Source: an uncultured Draconibacterium sp.
Lineage (GTDB): Bacteria; Bacteroidota; Bacteroidia; Bacteroidales; Prolixibacteraceae
Reading direction: 5' to 3'
Assembly (NCBI RefSeq): GCF_913060805.1
Contig: NZ_CAJXTC010000033.1
Coordinates: forward strand, 1 to 57,794
Length of the DNA stretch: 57,794 nt
Part shown: piece after piece, positions 16,942-25,971 of the stretch
How positions within the stretch are numbered: position 1 is the first letter of the stretch
Layout of the letters: each line of letters starts with the position of its first letter
Notes under the pieces: generated by a model
What the model saw: only the letters and a program-made list of their open reading frames with translations
Database searches by the model: none
Told to the model about the DNA's origin: nothing
Translations under genes and position numbers: made by a program

Positions 16942-18171
16942 TTAGTTACTTGGATAAAATACTGAATCGAAGAAGTTTTCCATTTCACCGATATACTTTA
17001 TTCCGTATTCTGCAAAAGTTGCTTTGGTTCTGTCATCAGGTTTCCAATCAAAAAAGGCATGCCCCGCACCTTCTACCTGATCATATTTCACACGCTGTCC
17101 GGCTGCTTCCAGTGCATCGGCATAAACCTGCACCATCTCGTCTTTAATCAACATATCGTTAGTACCGCGAGTTAGGTAATGAGGAATCTGACGCTCTTCA
17201 GCATTCGGAATATTGCTCAAAGGTGCAATTCCTTCTTTCCATGTATCGTCGGCTTTCGGGTCTTCAGAATAATGATTCAGCATATCGCCACCAAACACAC
17301 CATAACTTGGTGCCGCAACCTGAATGGCTGCCATCATCTCTTCTCTCACCTGGTCAACAGTTTTGTTTTCGGGAATATACGAAGGCATAAATTCGAATAC
17401 CCCCGGAGTTTTACCAAAACCACCATCGCCAATTTTGTTAGGCATTGTTCCTGCCACTGCCGATAAATGTCCTCCGGCACTGTCGCCTGTTACCGCAATT
17501 CGTGTAGGATCGCCGCCATAAGTTTTAGCATGTTCCATAATGTGTGCGATGGCACCAAAAACGTCTTCGATTAAATCGGGCATGGTATTTCCAACTTCGT
17601 CGCCATCGCCTTTTCCGGCCCAGCGGTAATCGATACTGAACACAACATATTTACCGTCTTTTACCAATTCACGCGCCATTCCTCGCATAATGTCTTCTGT
17701 ATTCGAAACCCAGCCTCCCCCATGAATAATAACAATACATGGCAGGTTTCTGGCTCCCTCGGGTGCAAACACGTCGTATTTCAATTTTTTCACGCCGGGT
17801 TGCGCATATACAATATTTGAAGCTACCATCAGGTTTTTCACCTCTTCCTTATCGATAAACGAAGCCCCAAGGTTTTTATCCTGATCGATAACCACCTTAA
17901 AAGTGGGCGCCGTACATTCGTGATACATTGCTCCCCAACGTCCTTTTACCGAATAGTAAACAGCATCGAGAACGTAGCCTTTATCGGCTTTTGCAGTAAT
18001 CGTTAATTCAGTTCCTTCCTTTACCTGCCCATCTTTCGGGATTGCAGGCTGAACTTTTATTTTTCCGTTTTTTACTTCGTCAACAGCTACTGAAAATGTG
18101 TTTTGCGCTTGTAGAATTCCTGAACACGAGAACACGATCAGAAAGACAAGAATAATTGATTTTTGAATCAT
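16942..18171 (-). CDS. Secreted alpha/beta-hydrolase (acetyl-esterase/BD-FAE-like)
   Basis: A 409-residue protein with signal peptide (to SGILQAQ). Residues about 25-110 form a beta domain of the bacterial repeat type (GTELTITAKADKGYVLDAVYYSVKG). The catalytic domain has the oxyanion motif IIHGGGW, nucleophile elbow GDSAGG, and a probable catalytic His in GAGHAFF near the C-terminus. This matches carbohydrate esterases and lipases of the acetyl-esterase/BD-FAE group, which remove acetyl or feruloyl groups from polysaccharides. Neighbours are an exported sulfatase and alpha-galactosidase on the same strand, supporting a role in glycan breakdown. Substrate not determinable. Confidence 0.87.
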   Translation of the reverse strand: MIQKSIILVFLIVFSCSGILQAQNTFSVAVDEVKNGKIKVQPAIPKDGQVKEGTELTITAKADKGYVLDAVYYSVKGRWGAMYHECTAPTFKVVIDQDKNLGASFIDKEEVKNLMVASNIVYAQPGVKKLKYDVFAPEGARNLPCIVIIHGGGWVSNTEDIMRGMARELVKDGKYVVFSIDYRWAGKGDGDEVGNTMPDLIEDVFGAIAHIMEHAKTYGGDPTRIAVTGDSAGGHLSAVAGTMPNKIGDGGFGKTPGVFEFMPSYIPENKTVDQVREEMMAAIQVAAPSYGVFGGDMLNHYSEDPKADDTWKEGIAPLSNIPNAEERQIPHYLTRGTNDMLIKDEMVQVYADALEAAGQRVKYDQVEGAGHAFFDWKPDDRTKATFAEYGIKYIGEMENFFDSVFYPSN

Positions 18172-18367
18172 TGGATTTAGTTTTAGTTATTAGAATATCA
18201 GCATCGGTCTTCTTTTTCGGCCATTTATGATCATCCTGTTAAATAACAAGCAAACATAAAATGCTAACGTTCTATAAATTTAACTTTTCAATAGCAATGA
18301 TCTATAGTTTTGGGGCTGTTCTTGAACATCTAAACGATTGTACGCAGAAATTGATGGATAAGTACTA

Positions 18368-19972
18368 CTACCAGTATTTCCAATATTCGATTCGCGGATT
18401 GGCTTTTACCTTTTCCTTGTATTCATCGATAAATTTCTGGTTCAGTTCGTCGTTATCAGCATACTTTTCACGAAGCTCTTCCAGCTGAACATGCAACTGT
18501 GCCTGAACGTCGGCGTAAGCCGGATCGTCGTAAATGTTATGCATTTCCATCGGATCTTTTTCCAGATCGTACAATTCCCAGTCGTCGATATCGTAGTAAA
18601 AATGGATGAGTTTGTATTTATCGGTGGTAATTCCGTAGTGGCGCATTACCGCGTGCTCCGACGGATGTTCGTAGTAATGGTAATAATGAGCTTTGCGCCA
18701 GTCGGCAGGAGTTTCGCCTTTTAAAATCGGCAGCAGACTTTCTCCCTGCATTTCTTCAGGTACTTCAGCACCGGCAACATCAATCAACGTTTCAGCAAAA
18801 TCGAGATTTGATACTAAATCGTTGTTTACCGATCCGGCTTCAATCACACCGGGCCAGCTAACCAGCAGTGGTGTATTTAACGATTCTTTGTACATCCAAC
18901 GTTTGTCGAACCAACCGTGTTCGCCCAGGTAAAAGCCTTGGTCAGACGAATATATTACAATCGTATTATTGTCTAATCCCGATTCTTTCAGGTAATCGAG
19001 CAATTCCCCAACACTTTTGTCAACGGCCGAAATACACGCCAGGTAATCGCGCATGTATCGCTGATATTTAAAGCGTACCAAATCTTTTCCGGTAGGATTT
19101 TCTTCTTTGAACTTTTCGTAAATGGGCTGATAAACGGCATCCCACTGCGCTTGCTGTTCTTCGGTGAAGCCTCCGCGGGGTTTGTCGGTCATTTTCAAAT
19201 CACGATCGATAAACATCGTATTCGCAATGGTCATGTTATTTTTTGCCGCAGCATCACGGGTGTCGTAATCGTCAAAAAGTGTTTCCGGCTCCGGGAACGT
19301 GGTGTTCTCGTACATTCCCAGTTCATTTGGCCCCGGTTCCCACGGGCGGTGAGGTGCTTTGTGCCACATCATTACCATAAACGGCTGCTCCGAATCTTTC
19401 TCGGCCTCGAGCCAGTTAATCGTTTTATCGGTAATAATTTCGGTAGTGTACCCTTCCATATTGTACTCACCTTCCTGGTTAATAAAACGCGGATTATAGT
19501 AGCGTCCCTGGCCCGGCAAAATATCGAAATAATCGAAACCGGTTGGCGTTCCACCAAGGTGCAGCTTACCAATTACTGCTGTCTTATAACCGGCTTTTTG
19601 AAGCACTTTGGCGTACGAGTTCTGGCTGAAATCGAAATGCGAACCTCCGGTGTTATCGATAAATCCGTTTAGGTGACTGTATTTTCCACTCAGAATTGTT
19701 GCACGCGACGGACCGCAAATCGAGTTGGTAACCATACACTGGTTAAAGCGCATTCCGCCCTCGGCCAGCCGGTCGATATTTGGAGTTGGCGCCAGCTCGG
19801 CTAACGGACCACCATAAGCACTAATGGCCTGAAAAGCGTGGTCGTCACTCATAATGAATACGATGTTTGGTCGCTGCTGGCTTTCTTCTTGTGGCTGATT
19901 GGCGCAACCCAAAACAGTGAAAGCAACTAAAGCAAGGATTAAAATTCGTTGTGAAATAGTTTTGATAGTCAT
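18368..19972 (-). CDS. Sulfatase (S1 family), lipoprotein
   Basis: A 534-residue protein with lipobox VLGCAN (Cys about 23). IVFIMSDDHAFQ supplies the metal-binding Asp pair; SICGPSRATILSGKY is the sulfatase signature, in which Cys86 would be oxidised to formylglycine. YSSDQGFYLGEHGWFDKRWMYKES gives further active-site residues. A C-terminal subdomain holds YELYD-type turns (DWELYDLEKDPMEMHN). It cleaves sulfate esters from host or algal polysaccharides in the periplasm or at the cell surface. An anaerobic sulfatase-maturating enzyme must be encoded elsewhere, none being in this window. The close esterase gene suggests joint action. Subfamily not assigned. Confidence 0.92.
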   Translation of the reverse strand: MTIKTISQRILILALVAFTVLGCANQPQEESQQRPNIVFIMSDDHAFQAISAYGGPLAELAPTPNIDRLAEGGMRFNQCMVTNSICGPSRATILSGKYSHLNGFIDNTGGSHFDFSQNSYAKVLQKAGYKTAVIGKLHLGGTPTGFDYFDILPGQGRYYNPRFINQEGEYNMEGYTTEIITDKTINWLEAEKDSEQPFMVMMWHKAPHRPWEPGPNELGMYENTTFPEPETLFDDYDTRDAAAKNNMTIANTMFIDRDLKMTDKPRGGFTEEQQAQWDAVYQPIYEKFKEENPTGKDLVRFKYQRYMRDYLACISAVDKSVGELLDYLKESGLDNNTIVIYSSDQGFYLGEHGWFDKRWMYKESLNTPLLVSWPGVIEAGSVNNDLVSNLDFAETLIDVAGAEVPEEMQGESLLPILKGETPADWRKAHYYHYYEHPSEHAVMRHYGITTDKYKLIHFYYDIDDWELYDLEKDPMEMHNIYDDPAYADVQAQLHVQLEELREKYADNDELNQKFIDEYKEKVKANPRIEYWKYW

Positions 19973-20125
19973 GTTTTGATATTTAGAAAGATTAGTTGAT
20001 TTGCTGCTAAAAATAGTGATTCTGTTTTGATCGCCAATTCAACTGCCACTTCTTTTCGGGCATTGTTGCCCCGTTATGTATCCGAATATTTAAATTTTCG
20101 TACATTCGGAAAAATTTCACAAACC

Positions 20126-21334
20126 ATGAAAGTAGGTATTCTGAGAGAAGGGAAAACACCTCCCGATAAGCGTGTTCCGTTAACCCCGCAGCAATGTGTG
20201 GAAGTGCAGCAAACATTTCCGCATGTTTCAATTGTTGTTCAGCCCAGCCCCATACGAAGTTATAAAGACGAAGAATACAGTGCTTTGGGCATTCCGTTAC
20301 AGGAAGATCTTTCGGATTGCGATGTTTTACTGGGCGTAAAAGAAGTTCGTATCGAGGATTTTCTGCCTGGAAAGATTTACCTGTTTTTCTCGCACACCAT
20401 AAAAAAACAAGCGTATAACCGGAAGTTGTTACAAACGGTTTTAGAAAAAAATATTCAGCTGGTTGATTACGAAGTTCTGACTGACAAAGAAGGATTTCGC
20501 ATCATCGGATTTGGGCGTTTTGCCGGATTGGTTGGCGCCTACAACGGCTTCCGTGCATTTGGATTGAAACACGAATTATTCAACCTGAAACCGGCGCACG
20601 AATGCGAAGATCTGGAGGAAATGTTACAACACCTCGACGCGGTTACTCTTCCACCGATAAAAATAGCACTCACCGGCGACGGACGTGTGGCACAGGGCGT
20701 TCTCGAAATATTGAATCACATGAATATTATGCGGGTTTCGCCCGAGGCTTATTTAAACGACGAGGAACCGGAGCAAGCCATTTATGTGCAGTTGCTGCCA
20801 CGGAATTATGCCAAACGTACAGATGGGGAACCGTTCGATTTGATGCATTTTTTCAATAATCCAACAATGTACGAGAATAGTTTCCACCCGTTTGCAGAGG
20901 CCACCGATATGCTAATCGCCTCGGCTTACTGGGATCCAAAATCTCCGGTTCTTTTTACCGCCGACGAGATGAAAGACGATAAGTTCCGCATTGGTGTGAT
21001 CTCGGATATTACCTGCGATATTGAAGGTTCTATTCCATCGACAAAACGTGCAGCAACCATTGCCGATCCGTTTTACGATTATAACCCGCAAAGCGGAGAG
21101 TTGGAAGAGGCTTTCTCGAATCCGAATAATGTGTCGGTGCAGGCGGTGGATAACCTGCCTTGCGAGTTGCCGAAAGATGCATCGCTTGATTTTGGGCGTA
21201 ATCTGATTGAAAAAGTGTTCCCAAGTTTATTTGGCGAAGATACTGACGAAATTATCGCACGCGCTTCCATTACAAAAGATGGTGCGCTTACCGAGAAATT
21301 CTCCTATCTACAGGATTTTGCTGACGGGGAATAG
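20126..21334 (+). CDS. Alanine/saccharopine dehydrogenase-family oxidoreductase
   Basis: 402 residues from ATG 20126 (MKVGILREGKTPPDKRVPLTP), the conserved N-terminus of the AlaDh/PNT and lysine-forming saccharopine dehydrogenase family; an upstream in-frame ATG at 20027 would add 33 residues without conservation. The N-terminal catalytic domain holds a KTPPDKRVPL substrate loop and the FFSHTIKKQAYNR segment typical of saccharopine dehydrogenases; the nucleotide-binding domain begins at IKIALTGDGRVAQGVLEIL. The C-terminal half has VISDITCDIEGSIPST. It should be NAD(P)-dependent in amino-acid metabolism. SHTIKKQ favours a saccharopine-dehydrogenase-like enzyme over alanine dehydrogenase, but the substrate is not certain. 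Confidence 0.8.
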   Translation: MKVGILREGKTPPDKRVPLTPQQCVEVQQTFPHVSIVVQPSPIRSYKDEEYSALGIPLQEDLSDCDVLLGVKEVRIEDFLPGKIYLFFSHTIKKQAYNRKLLQTVLEKNIQLVDYEVLTDKEGFRIIGFGRFAGLVGAYNGFRAFGLKHELFNLKPAHECEDLEEMLQHLDAVTLPPIKIALTGDGRVAQGVLEILNHMNIMRVSPEAYLNDEEPEQAIYVQLLPRNYAKRTDGEPFDLMHFFNNPTMYENSFHPFAEATDMLIASAYWDPKSPVLFTADEMKDDKFRIGVISDITCDIEGSIPSTKRAATIADPFYDYNPQSGELEEAFSNPNNVSVQAVDNLPCELPKDASLDFGRNLIEKVFPSLFGEDTDEIIARASITKDGALTEKFSYLQDFADGE

Positions 21335-21427
21335 TTTCTCGCAGATTGCGCGGATTTGCGCAGAAAAAAAAACGATCATGATTCTCAGGAATTACCAATA
21401 GGAATTAATCTTAATTGATTTTCAGCT

Positions 21428-21496
21428 GACTCTCCCTCACTCCCTCTCTGCGTGCAGAGAGGGACGATTGTGTCGTAGGCACAATCAGGGTGAGTC
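21428..21496. repeat. Palindromic element able to form a three-way junction
   Basis: Outer arms gactc (21428-21432) and gagtc (21492-21496) extended by ccct/aggg, enclosing two hairpins: ccctctctgc/gcagagaggg (21442-21451/21454-21463) and gattgtg/cacaatc (21466-21472/21480-21486). It looks like a REP-type mobile palindrome. Confidence 0.65.
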
Positions 21497-21557
21497 AACA
21501 ATTATTGATTCTACCCTTAATAATAAATTATAACACTTCAAGAATTTCAGAACTAAT

Positions 21558-21606
21558 GCCCCGGTCTGTATTTATCGTAAAATATACAGACCGGGGCTTT
21601 ATTTTT
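21558..21606 (+). terminator. Strong hairpin terminator
   Basis: A nearly perfect stem gccccggtctgtat with atacagaccggggc (one bulged t), followed by tttattttt. It could end the transcript of the 20126-21334 gene 224 bases upstream. Confidence 0.75.
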
Positions 21607-21720
21607 ATCTGCGTGAATCTGCGAAATCTGCGCGCAAAAAAAACAAACGCCGATCCAAAATTCATGGACCGACGTTTTACTCACTCTCCCTTCATAATCC
21701 GCCTAAACGGATTTCTCACA

Positions 21721-23775
21721 CTACTTAATCAATTCAACACTGCGCTTCACAAATTGATCAAGGTCGGCACCTTTTAACAGGCCATTCGCCAACAACGCCA
21801 AGTCAACCATTTGTTTCGCCAGTTTATTCTTTTTACCAAATCCGGCCAGCTCCTCGCGTTTTGCTTCTTCAAGTTTTGCCAGTTCCGAATTCAGGGTTTC
21901 CAGCTTTTCTTTATCTGCTGCAGGAACTTCCTCTTCTTTTTTGCCTTCTTTTGCTTTTTCCAATCCGGCAATTTCTTCTTTCTGAGCCGAAATTTTTCCT
22001 GTCATTTCTTCCAGTTTGCTACCCAGTTTTTTGTCTTTGGCATCCAACACTTTTTTCACCAGCGGGTGAGCAGTGTTTACAACCAAATTCAACGAATCAG
22101 GAAGATCGCCATACATGCTCATTCCTCCCTGGGCGGCGCTCATATCTTTCATTCGGCGCATAAATTCGCTACGGGTAATTACCATTGGAGAACCACTTTC
22201 TCCCAAATCCTGGAAATCAACAATGTAGGTATGATCGTTATTTTGTGGACAAACTGCCTGGAACACCGGCGACAATTCTTGTTTTTGCTCCCAGCTCCAT
22301 TCTTCTTTTGCCGAATCCTCTTTTTTAATCAGGTTTTCAACCACGTCAGAGTCAACACGCACAAAACGTTTGTCAGTGTATTTCTGCTCAAATTTGTTGA
22401 TCAGGTGAGGTGCCAGCACGTCATCCATAATCAGCACATCATAACCTTTGTTTTTCGCAGCTTCAACAAAAGTGAATTGTTCTTCAACATTGGTTGTGTA
22501 CAGGTAAATGGTATTGTTATCCTTATCTGTCTGGTTTTCTTTTACCAGTTTTTCATATTCTTCCCAGGTGAAATACTTGCTTTCAGTATTTTTCAACAGG
22601 AAGAAATTCATTGCACGATCGTTGAATTTTTCTTCGGTCAACATTCCATACTCGATAAAGATCTTCAGGTCGTCCCACTTGCTTTCAAAATCTTCGCGGT
22701 TGTCTTTATAGATCTGGTGTAATCGGTCGGCCACTTTTTTATTAATGTGGCTGCTGATCTTTTTCACATTCGAATCGCTTTGCAGGTACGAACGCGATAC
22801 GTTCAACGGAATATCCGGTGAGTCGATCACACCGTGCAGCAATGTCAAAAATTCAGGAACGATTCCTTCAACCGAATCGGTAACAAAAACCTGGTTGCTG
22901 TACAACTGAATCTTGTTTTTCTGAACTTCGAAATTGTTTTTGATTTTTGGGAAATACAAAATACCGGTCAGGTTGAACGGGTAATCAACATTCAGGTGAA
23001 TATTGAATAGCGGCTCATCGCCCATCGGGTACAATTTTCGGTAAAAATCTTTGTAATCTTCGTCTTTTAAATCGGCAGGCATTTTTGTCCATGCCGGAGC
23101 AACATCGTTAATCTGGTTGTCTTCATCAGTGTCAACCTGCTGCCCGTCTTTCCAGTCTTTTTTCTTTCCGTAAATTACCGGAACAGGAAGGAATTTACAG
23201 TACTTATTCAGGATCTCCGAAATTTTTGCATCATCAAGAAAACCTTTTTCCTCTTCGCTGATGTGCATTACAATGTCGGTTCCAACGTCTTCTTTTTCTA
23301 CTTCTTCCAGCTCGTATTCAGGGCTTCCGTTACAACTCCATTTTACCGCCTGCGAACCTTCTTTATGCGATTTTGTGATCACATCCACTTTTTCCGACAC
23401 CATAAACGAACTGTAAAAACCCAGTCCAAAATGGCCGATAATCGCATTTGCATCGTCTTTGTATTTGTCAAGGAATTCGTTAGCGCCCGAGAAAGCAATC
23501 TGGTTGATGTACTTCTCCACCTCTTCGGCAGTCATCCCGATACCGTTATCCGAAACTATAATTGTTTTGGCTTCGGTATCCAGTTTTACAACCACTTTTG
23601 CATCGCTTACATCACCTTTGTACTCGCCTTTTCCGGCCAGTGTTTTTAACTTTTGTGTTGCATCAACTGCGTTTGATACAATCTCACGCAAAAAAATGTC
23701 GTGATCAGAATAGAGAAACTTTTTAATAATTGGGAAAAGATTCTCACTGGTTACTCCAATTTTTCCTGTTTGCAT
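21721..23775 (-). CDS. htpG: Molecular chaperone HtpG (Hsp90)
   Basis: A 684-residue Hsp90. The N-terminal ATPase (GHKL) domain has ReIVSNAVDATQKL, DNGIGMTAEEV and GHFGLGFYSSFMV; the middle domain has LNVSRSYLQSD and FIEYGMLTEEKF; the C-terminal dimerisation domain follows a charged segment (AGLEKAKEGKKEEEVPAADKEK, near residue 615) that is longer than in E. coli HtpG. As in other bacterial Hsp90s there is no MEEVD tail. It folds client proteins in the cytosol under stress. Transcribed alone and divergently from the toxin-antitoxin pair. Confidence 0.97.
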   Translation of the reverse strand: MQTGKIGVTSENLFPIIKKFLYSDHDIFLREIVSNAVDATQKLKTLAGKGEYKGDVSDAKVVVKLDTEAKTIIVSDNGIGMTAEEVEKYINQIAFSGANEFLDKYKDDANAIIGHFGLGFYSSFMVSEKVDVITKSHKEGSQAVKWSCNGSPEYELEEVEKEDVGTDIVMHISEEEKGFLDDAKISEILNKYCKFLPVPVIYGKKKDWKDGQQVDTDEDNQINDVAPAWTKMPADLKDEDYKDFYRKLYPMGDEPLFNIHLNVDYPFNLTGILYFPKIKNNFEVQKNKIQLYSNQVFVTDSVEGIVPEFLTLLHGVIDSPDIPLNVSRSYLQSDSNVKKISSHINKKVADRLHQIYKDNREDFESKWDDLKIFIEYGMLTEEKFNDRAMNFFLLKNTESKYFTWEEYEKLVKENQTDKDNNTIYLYTTNVEEQFTFVEAAKNKGYDVLIMDDVLAPHLINKFEQKYTDKRFVRVDSDVVENLIKKEDSAKEEWSWEQKQELSPVFQAVCPQNNDHTYIVDFQDLGESGSPMVITRSEFMRRMKDMSAAQGGMSMYGDLPDSLNLVVNTAHPLVKKVLDAKDKKLGSKLEEMTGKISAQKEEIAGLEKAKEGKKEEEVPAADKEKLETLNSELAKLEEAKREELAGFGKKNKLAKQMVDLALLANGLLKGADLDQFVKRSVELIK

Positions 23776-23925
23776 TTTTCTATATTTTAAATTTTACTAT
23801 CAATTTTTACGCTCGCCAAAAGTCAAACGCTGTGCCATTCGTTTTTTGTGACGATTTGACAGAAACCAGACTTTTATGAATGTTATTAAGACATACTTGC
23901 ACTTTTTATTCTTACCTTTTTGTCC

Positions 23926-23933
23926 TAATTTTG
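23926..23933 (+). promoter_or_regulatory. Candidate -7 element of the toxin-antitoxin operon
   Basis: TAATTTTG fits TAnnTTTG and lies 4 bases before ATG 23938, so a transcript from it would be nearly leaderless. Confidence 0.4.
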
Positions 23934-23937
23934 AATT

Positions 23938-24132
23938 ATGGAACTGGTATTAAAATTAAATCGAAAGCAGCTTAAAATTTTCACCGATCTTGCCAACAAG
24001 CTCAACATTAAACATTTTGTTGTTGATGATGAAAAAGAAGATGCGGCAATTTATAATGCGATGCAAAATGGCGACCAACAAGTTGTTGAAGAGCCGGAAG
24101 CCGATGCTTTTGACAAATGGTTGGACGAATGA
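23938..24132 (+). CDS. Antitoxin-like small protein
   Basis: A 64-residue protein, helical N-terminus (MELVLKLNRKQLKIFTDLANKL) and an acidic, disordered-looking C-terminus (EEPEADAFDKWLDE). It has the size and charge of antitoxins that wrap RelE-type toxins. Its stop overlaps the toxin start by four bases (ATGA at 24129-24132), typical of coupled antitoxin-toxin operons. No DNA-binding fold is obvious, so autoregulation is uncertain. Confidence 0.78.
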   Translation: MELVLKLNRKQLKIFTDLANKLNIKHFVVDDEKEDAAIYNAMQNGDQQVVEEPEADAFDKWLDE

Positions 24133-24389
24133 AAACCCAATACTCCAAACAATTTATAAAAGATTCAAAAAAATATCCTCAGTATAAAACACTACTCAGG
24201 GAAGCCATAAACAATATTAAGAATGCATCATCACTTTCTGATATTCCTAATGTTAAAAAATTACATTCGCCGAATGACGATTACCGGTTAAGAATAGGAA
24301 ATTTTCGTATTGGATTTTCAAAAATTGGCGACACCATTATTTTCAAACGATTTCTCCACCGAAAAGATATTTATAAATACTTCCCCTAA
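24129..24389 (+). CDS. RelE/ParE-family toxin
   Basis: An 86-residue basic protein (start ATG 24129; a longer frame from 24117 is out of keeping with the ATGA coupling). Family features: KTQYSKQFIKDSKK at the start, VKKLHSPNDDYRLRIGNFRIGF in the core strands, and FLHRKDIYKYFP at the end. These match RelE/ParE toxins of the HigB/RelE-like plasmid-stabilisation type, which cleave mRNA at the ribosome or poison gyrase. The KDIYKYFP tail is characteristic of chromosomal RelE-like toxins in Bacteroidota. Overlap with the antitoxin gene makes a complete pair. Confidence 0.88.
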   Translation: MKTQYSKQFIKDSKKYPQYKTLLREAINNIKNASSLSDIPNVKKLHSPNDDYRLRIGNFRIGFSKIGDTIIFKRFLHRKDIYKYFP

Positions 24390-24481
24390 GTAAAATGAGG
24401 CTCCCAAAAGGATTTCATGATTTTTCCCCTACATTTTATCACTTAAAGTCACTTATTTTGTGGCATTAATAAAAATACAGA

Positions 24482-25957
24482 ATGAGCAGTCTGGAAAAAT
24501 ACTTCGAAAAATTCAGGAAAAATATTGTTGGTATCGATCAGGAATTTGAAACTCCCTATGGCACAATGAAAATCAATTATGGCGACTGGATTGCCAGTGG
24601 CCGATTGTATCGCCCTATCGAGTGTAAAATTACTGACGAGCTGGGACCGTATGTTGGTAACACCCACACCGAAACCAGCGAAACCGGGCTGCGCATGACA
24701 CATGCTTACCACAAATCGCACCAGCTGATAAAACAACATGTAAATGCCGGGCCAAACGACATTATTATTACTGCCGGATTTGGAATGACTGCCGTAATCA
24801 ACAAATTTCAGCGTATTCTGGGATTAAAATACTGCGGAAAAGTGGCAGGAAAAACCTGTATTGCCGACCGTGAAAAGCCGGTGGTTTTTGTCACCCACAT
24901 GGAACACCACTCTAACCATACTTCGTGGTACGAAACCAGTGCCGACGTGGTGGTTGTTGAACCCGGCGAAGGCTTGTTGATCGACACTGACAACCTGCGA
25001 AAAGCGCTGGAAAAATATAAAGACCGCCCATTTAAAATTGGTTCGTTTACGGCTTGCTCGAATGTAACCGGGGTGCGCACGCCTTATCACGAAATGGCGA
25101 AGATTATGCACGAATACGGCGGTGTTTGTTTTATCGATTTTGCTGCCTCGGCACCGTACGACGAAATAAATATGCACCCTGAAGATCCGATGGAGAAACT
25201 GGATGCGGTTATGTTTTCACCTCATAAATTTTTGGGAGGTCCGGGATCATCAGGCGTAATTGTTTTCGATGCCAGCATGTACAAAAATACGGTTCCTGAT
25301 AATCCCGGCGGCGGTACTGTCGACTGGACAAACCGTTGGGGAAAATATAAATACGTTGACGATATTGAAGCCCGTGAAGACGGTGGAACTCCCGGATTTT
25401 TGCAATCGATACGAACAGCACTTTGTTTCGATTTGAAAGATCAGATGGGGATTGAAAATATCCGGAAGCGGGAAGAAGAATTGCTGGAGCGCGCTTTTAA
25501 AGGGCTCGATTCCATTAAAGGATTAAATATTCTGGCAGATAACGTGCGCGACCGATTGGGTGTAATCTCCTTTTATGTTGAAGGAATTCATTACAACCTG
25601 TTGGTGCGTTTACTCAACGACAAATACGGTATTCAAACGCGCGGAGGTTGTGCCTGCGCCGGAACTTACGGACATTTTCTGTTGGAAGTATCGCTGGAGC
25701 AATCGGAGGAAATTACCGATAAAATCAACCACGGCGACCTGTCGGACAAACCGGGTTGGGTGCGCTGGTCGCTTCACCCGACGATGACCGACGAGGAAGT
25801 TGATATAATGATCGACGCCTTAAACGATATCGTTTCGAACATTAAGGAATACGAGAAAGATTATAACTACGTAAATCGCACCAACACTTTCTGGCACAAA
25901 GATGAAAAAGATGATCAGGAATTGCTGAAGAAGTGGTTTACGCTCGAGCACGAGTAA
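24482..25957 (+). CDS. Class V aminotransferase, cysteine-desulfurase-like
   Basis: A 491-residue PLP enzyme. The PLP lysine is Lys249 in SPHKFLGGPGSSG; the cofactor aspartate is in VCFIDFAASAPYD; HMEHHSNHTSW binds the ring. RGGCACAGTYGH holds Cys390/Cys392 where cysteine desulfurases carry the catalytic cysteine, so sulfur transfer is plausible. It is about 80 residues longer than IscS/SufS, mostly in an N-terminal extension and a C-terminal tail (YVNRTNTFWHKDE), and no Fe-S scaffold gene is nearby. It is better called a family member of unknown substrate than a housekeeping desulfurase. Confidence 0.87.
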   Translation: MSSLEKYFEKFRKNIVGIDQEFETPYGTMKINYGDWIASGRLYRPIECKITDELGPYVGNTHTETSETGLRMTHAYHKSHQLIKQHVNAGPNDIIITAGFGMTAVINKFQRILGLKYCGKVAGKTCIADREKPVVFVTHMEHHSNHTSWYETSADVVVVEPGEGLLIDTDNLRKALEKYKDRPFKIGSFTACSNVTGVRTPYHEMAKIMHEYGGVCFIDFAASAPYDEINMHPEDPMEKLDAVMFSPHKFLGGPGSSGVIVFDASMYKNTVPDNPGGGTVDWTNRWGKYKYVDDIEAREDGGTPGFLQSIRTALCFDLKDQMGIENIRKREEELLERAFKGLDSIKGLNILADNVRDRLGVISFYVEGIHYNLLVRLLNDKYGIQTRGGCACAGTYGHFLLEVSLEQSEEITDKINHGDLSDKPGWVRWSLHPTMTDEEVDIMIDALNDIVSNIKEYEKDYNYVNRTNTFWHKDEKDDQELLKKWFTLEHE

Positions 25958-25971
25958 GCAAAAAACCAATT

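Noticed and set aside
21811-22722. 303-codon open frame on the plus strand, Phe-rich
   Set aside because: Antisense shadow of htpG; the Phe richness mirrors Lys/Glu codons of the chaperone.
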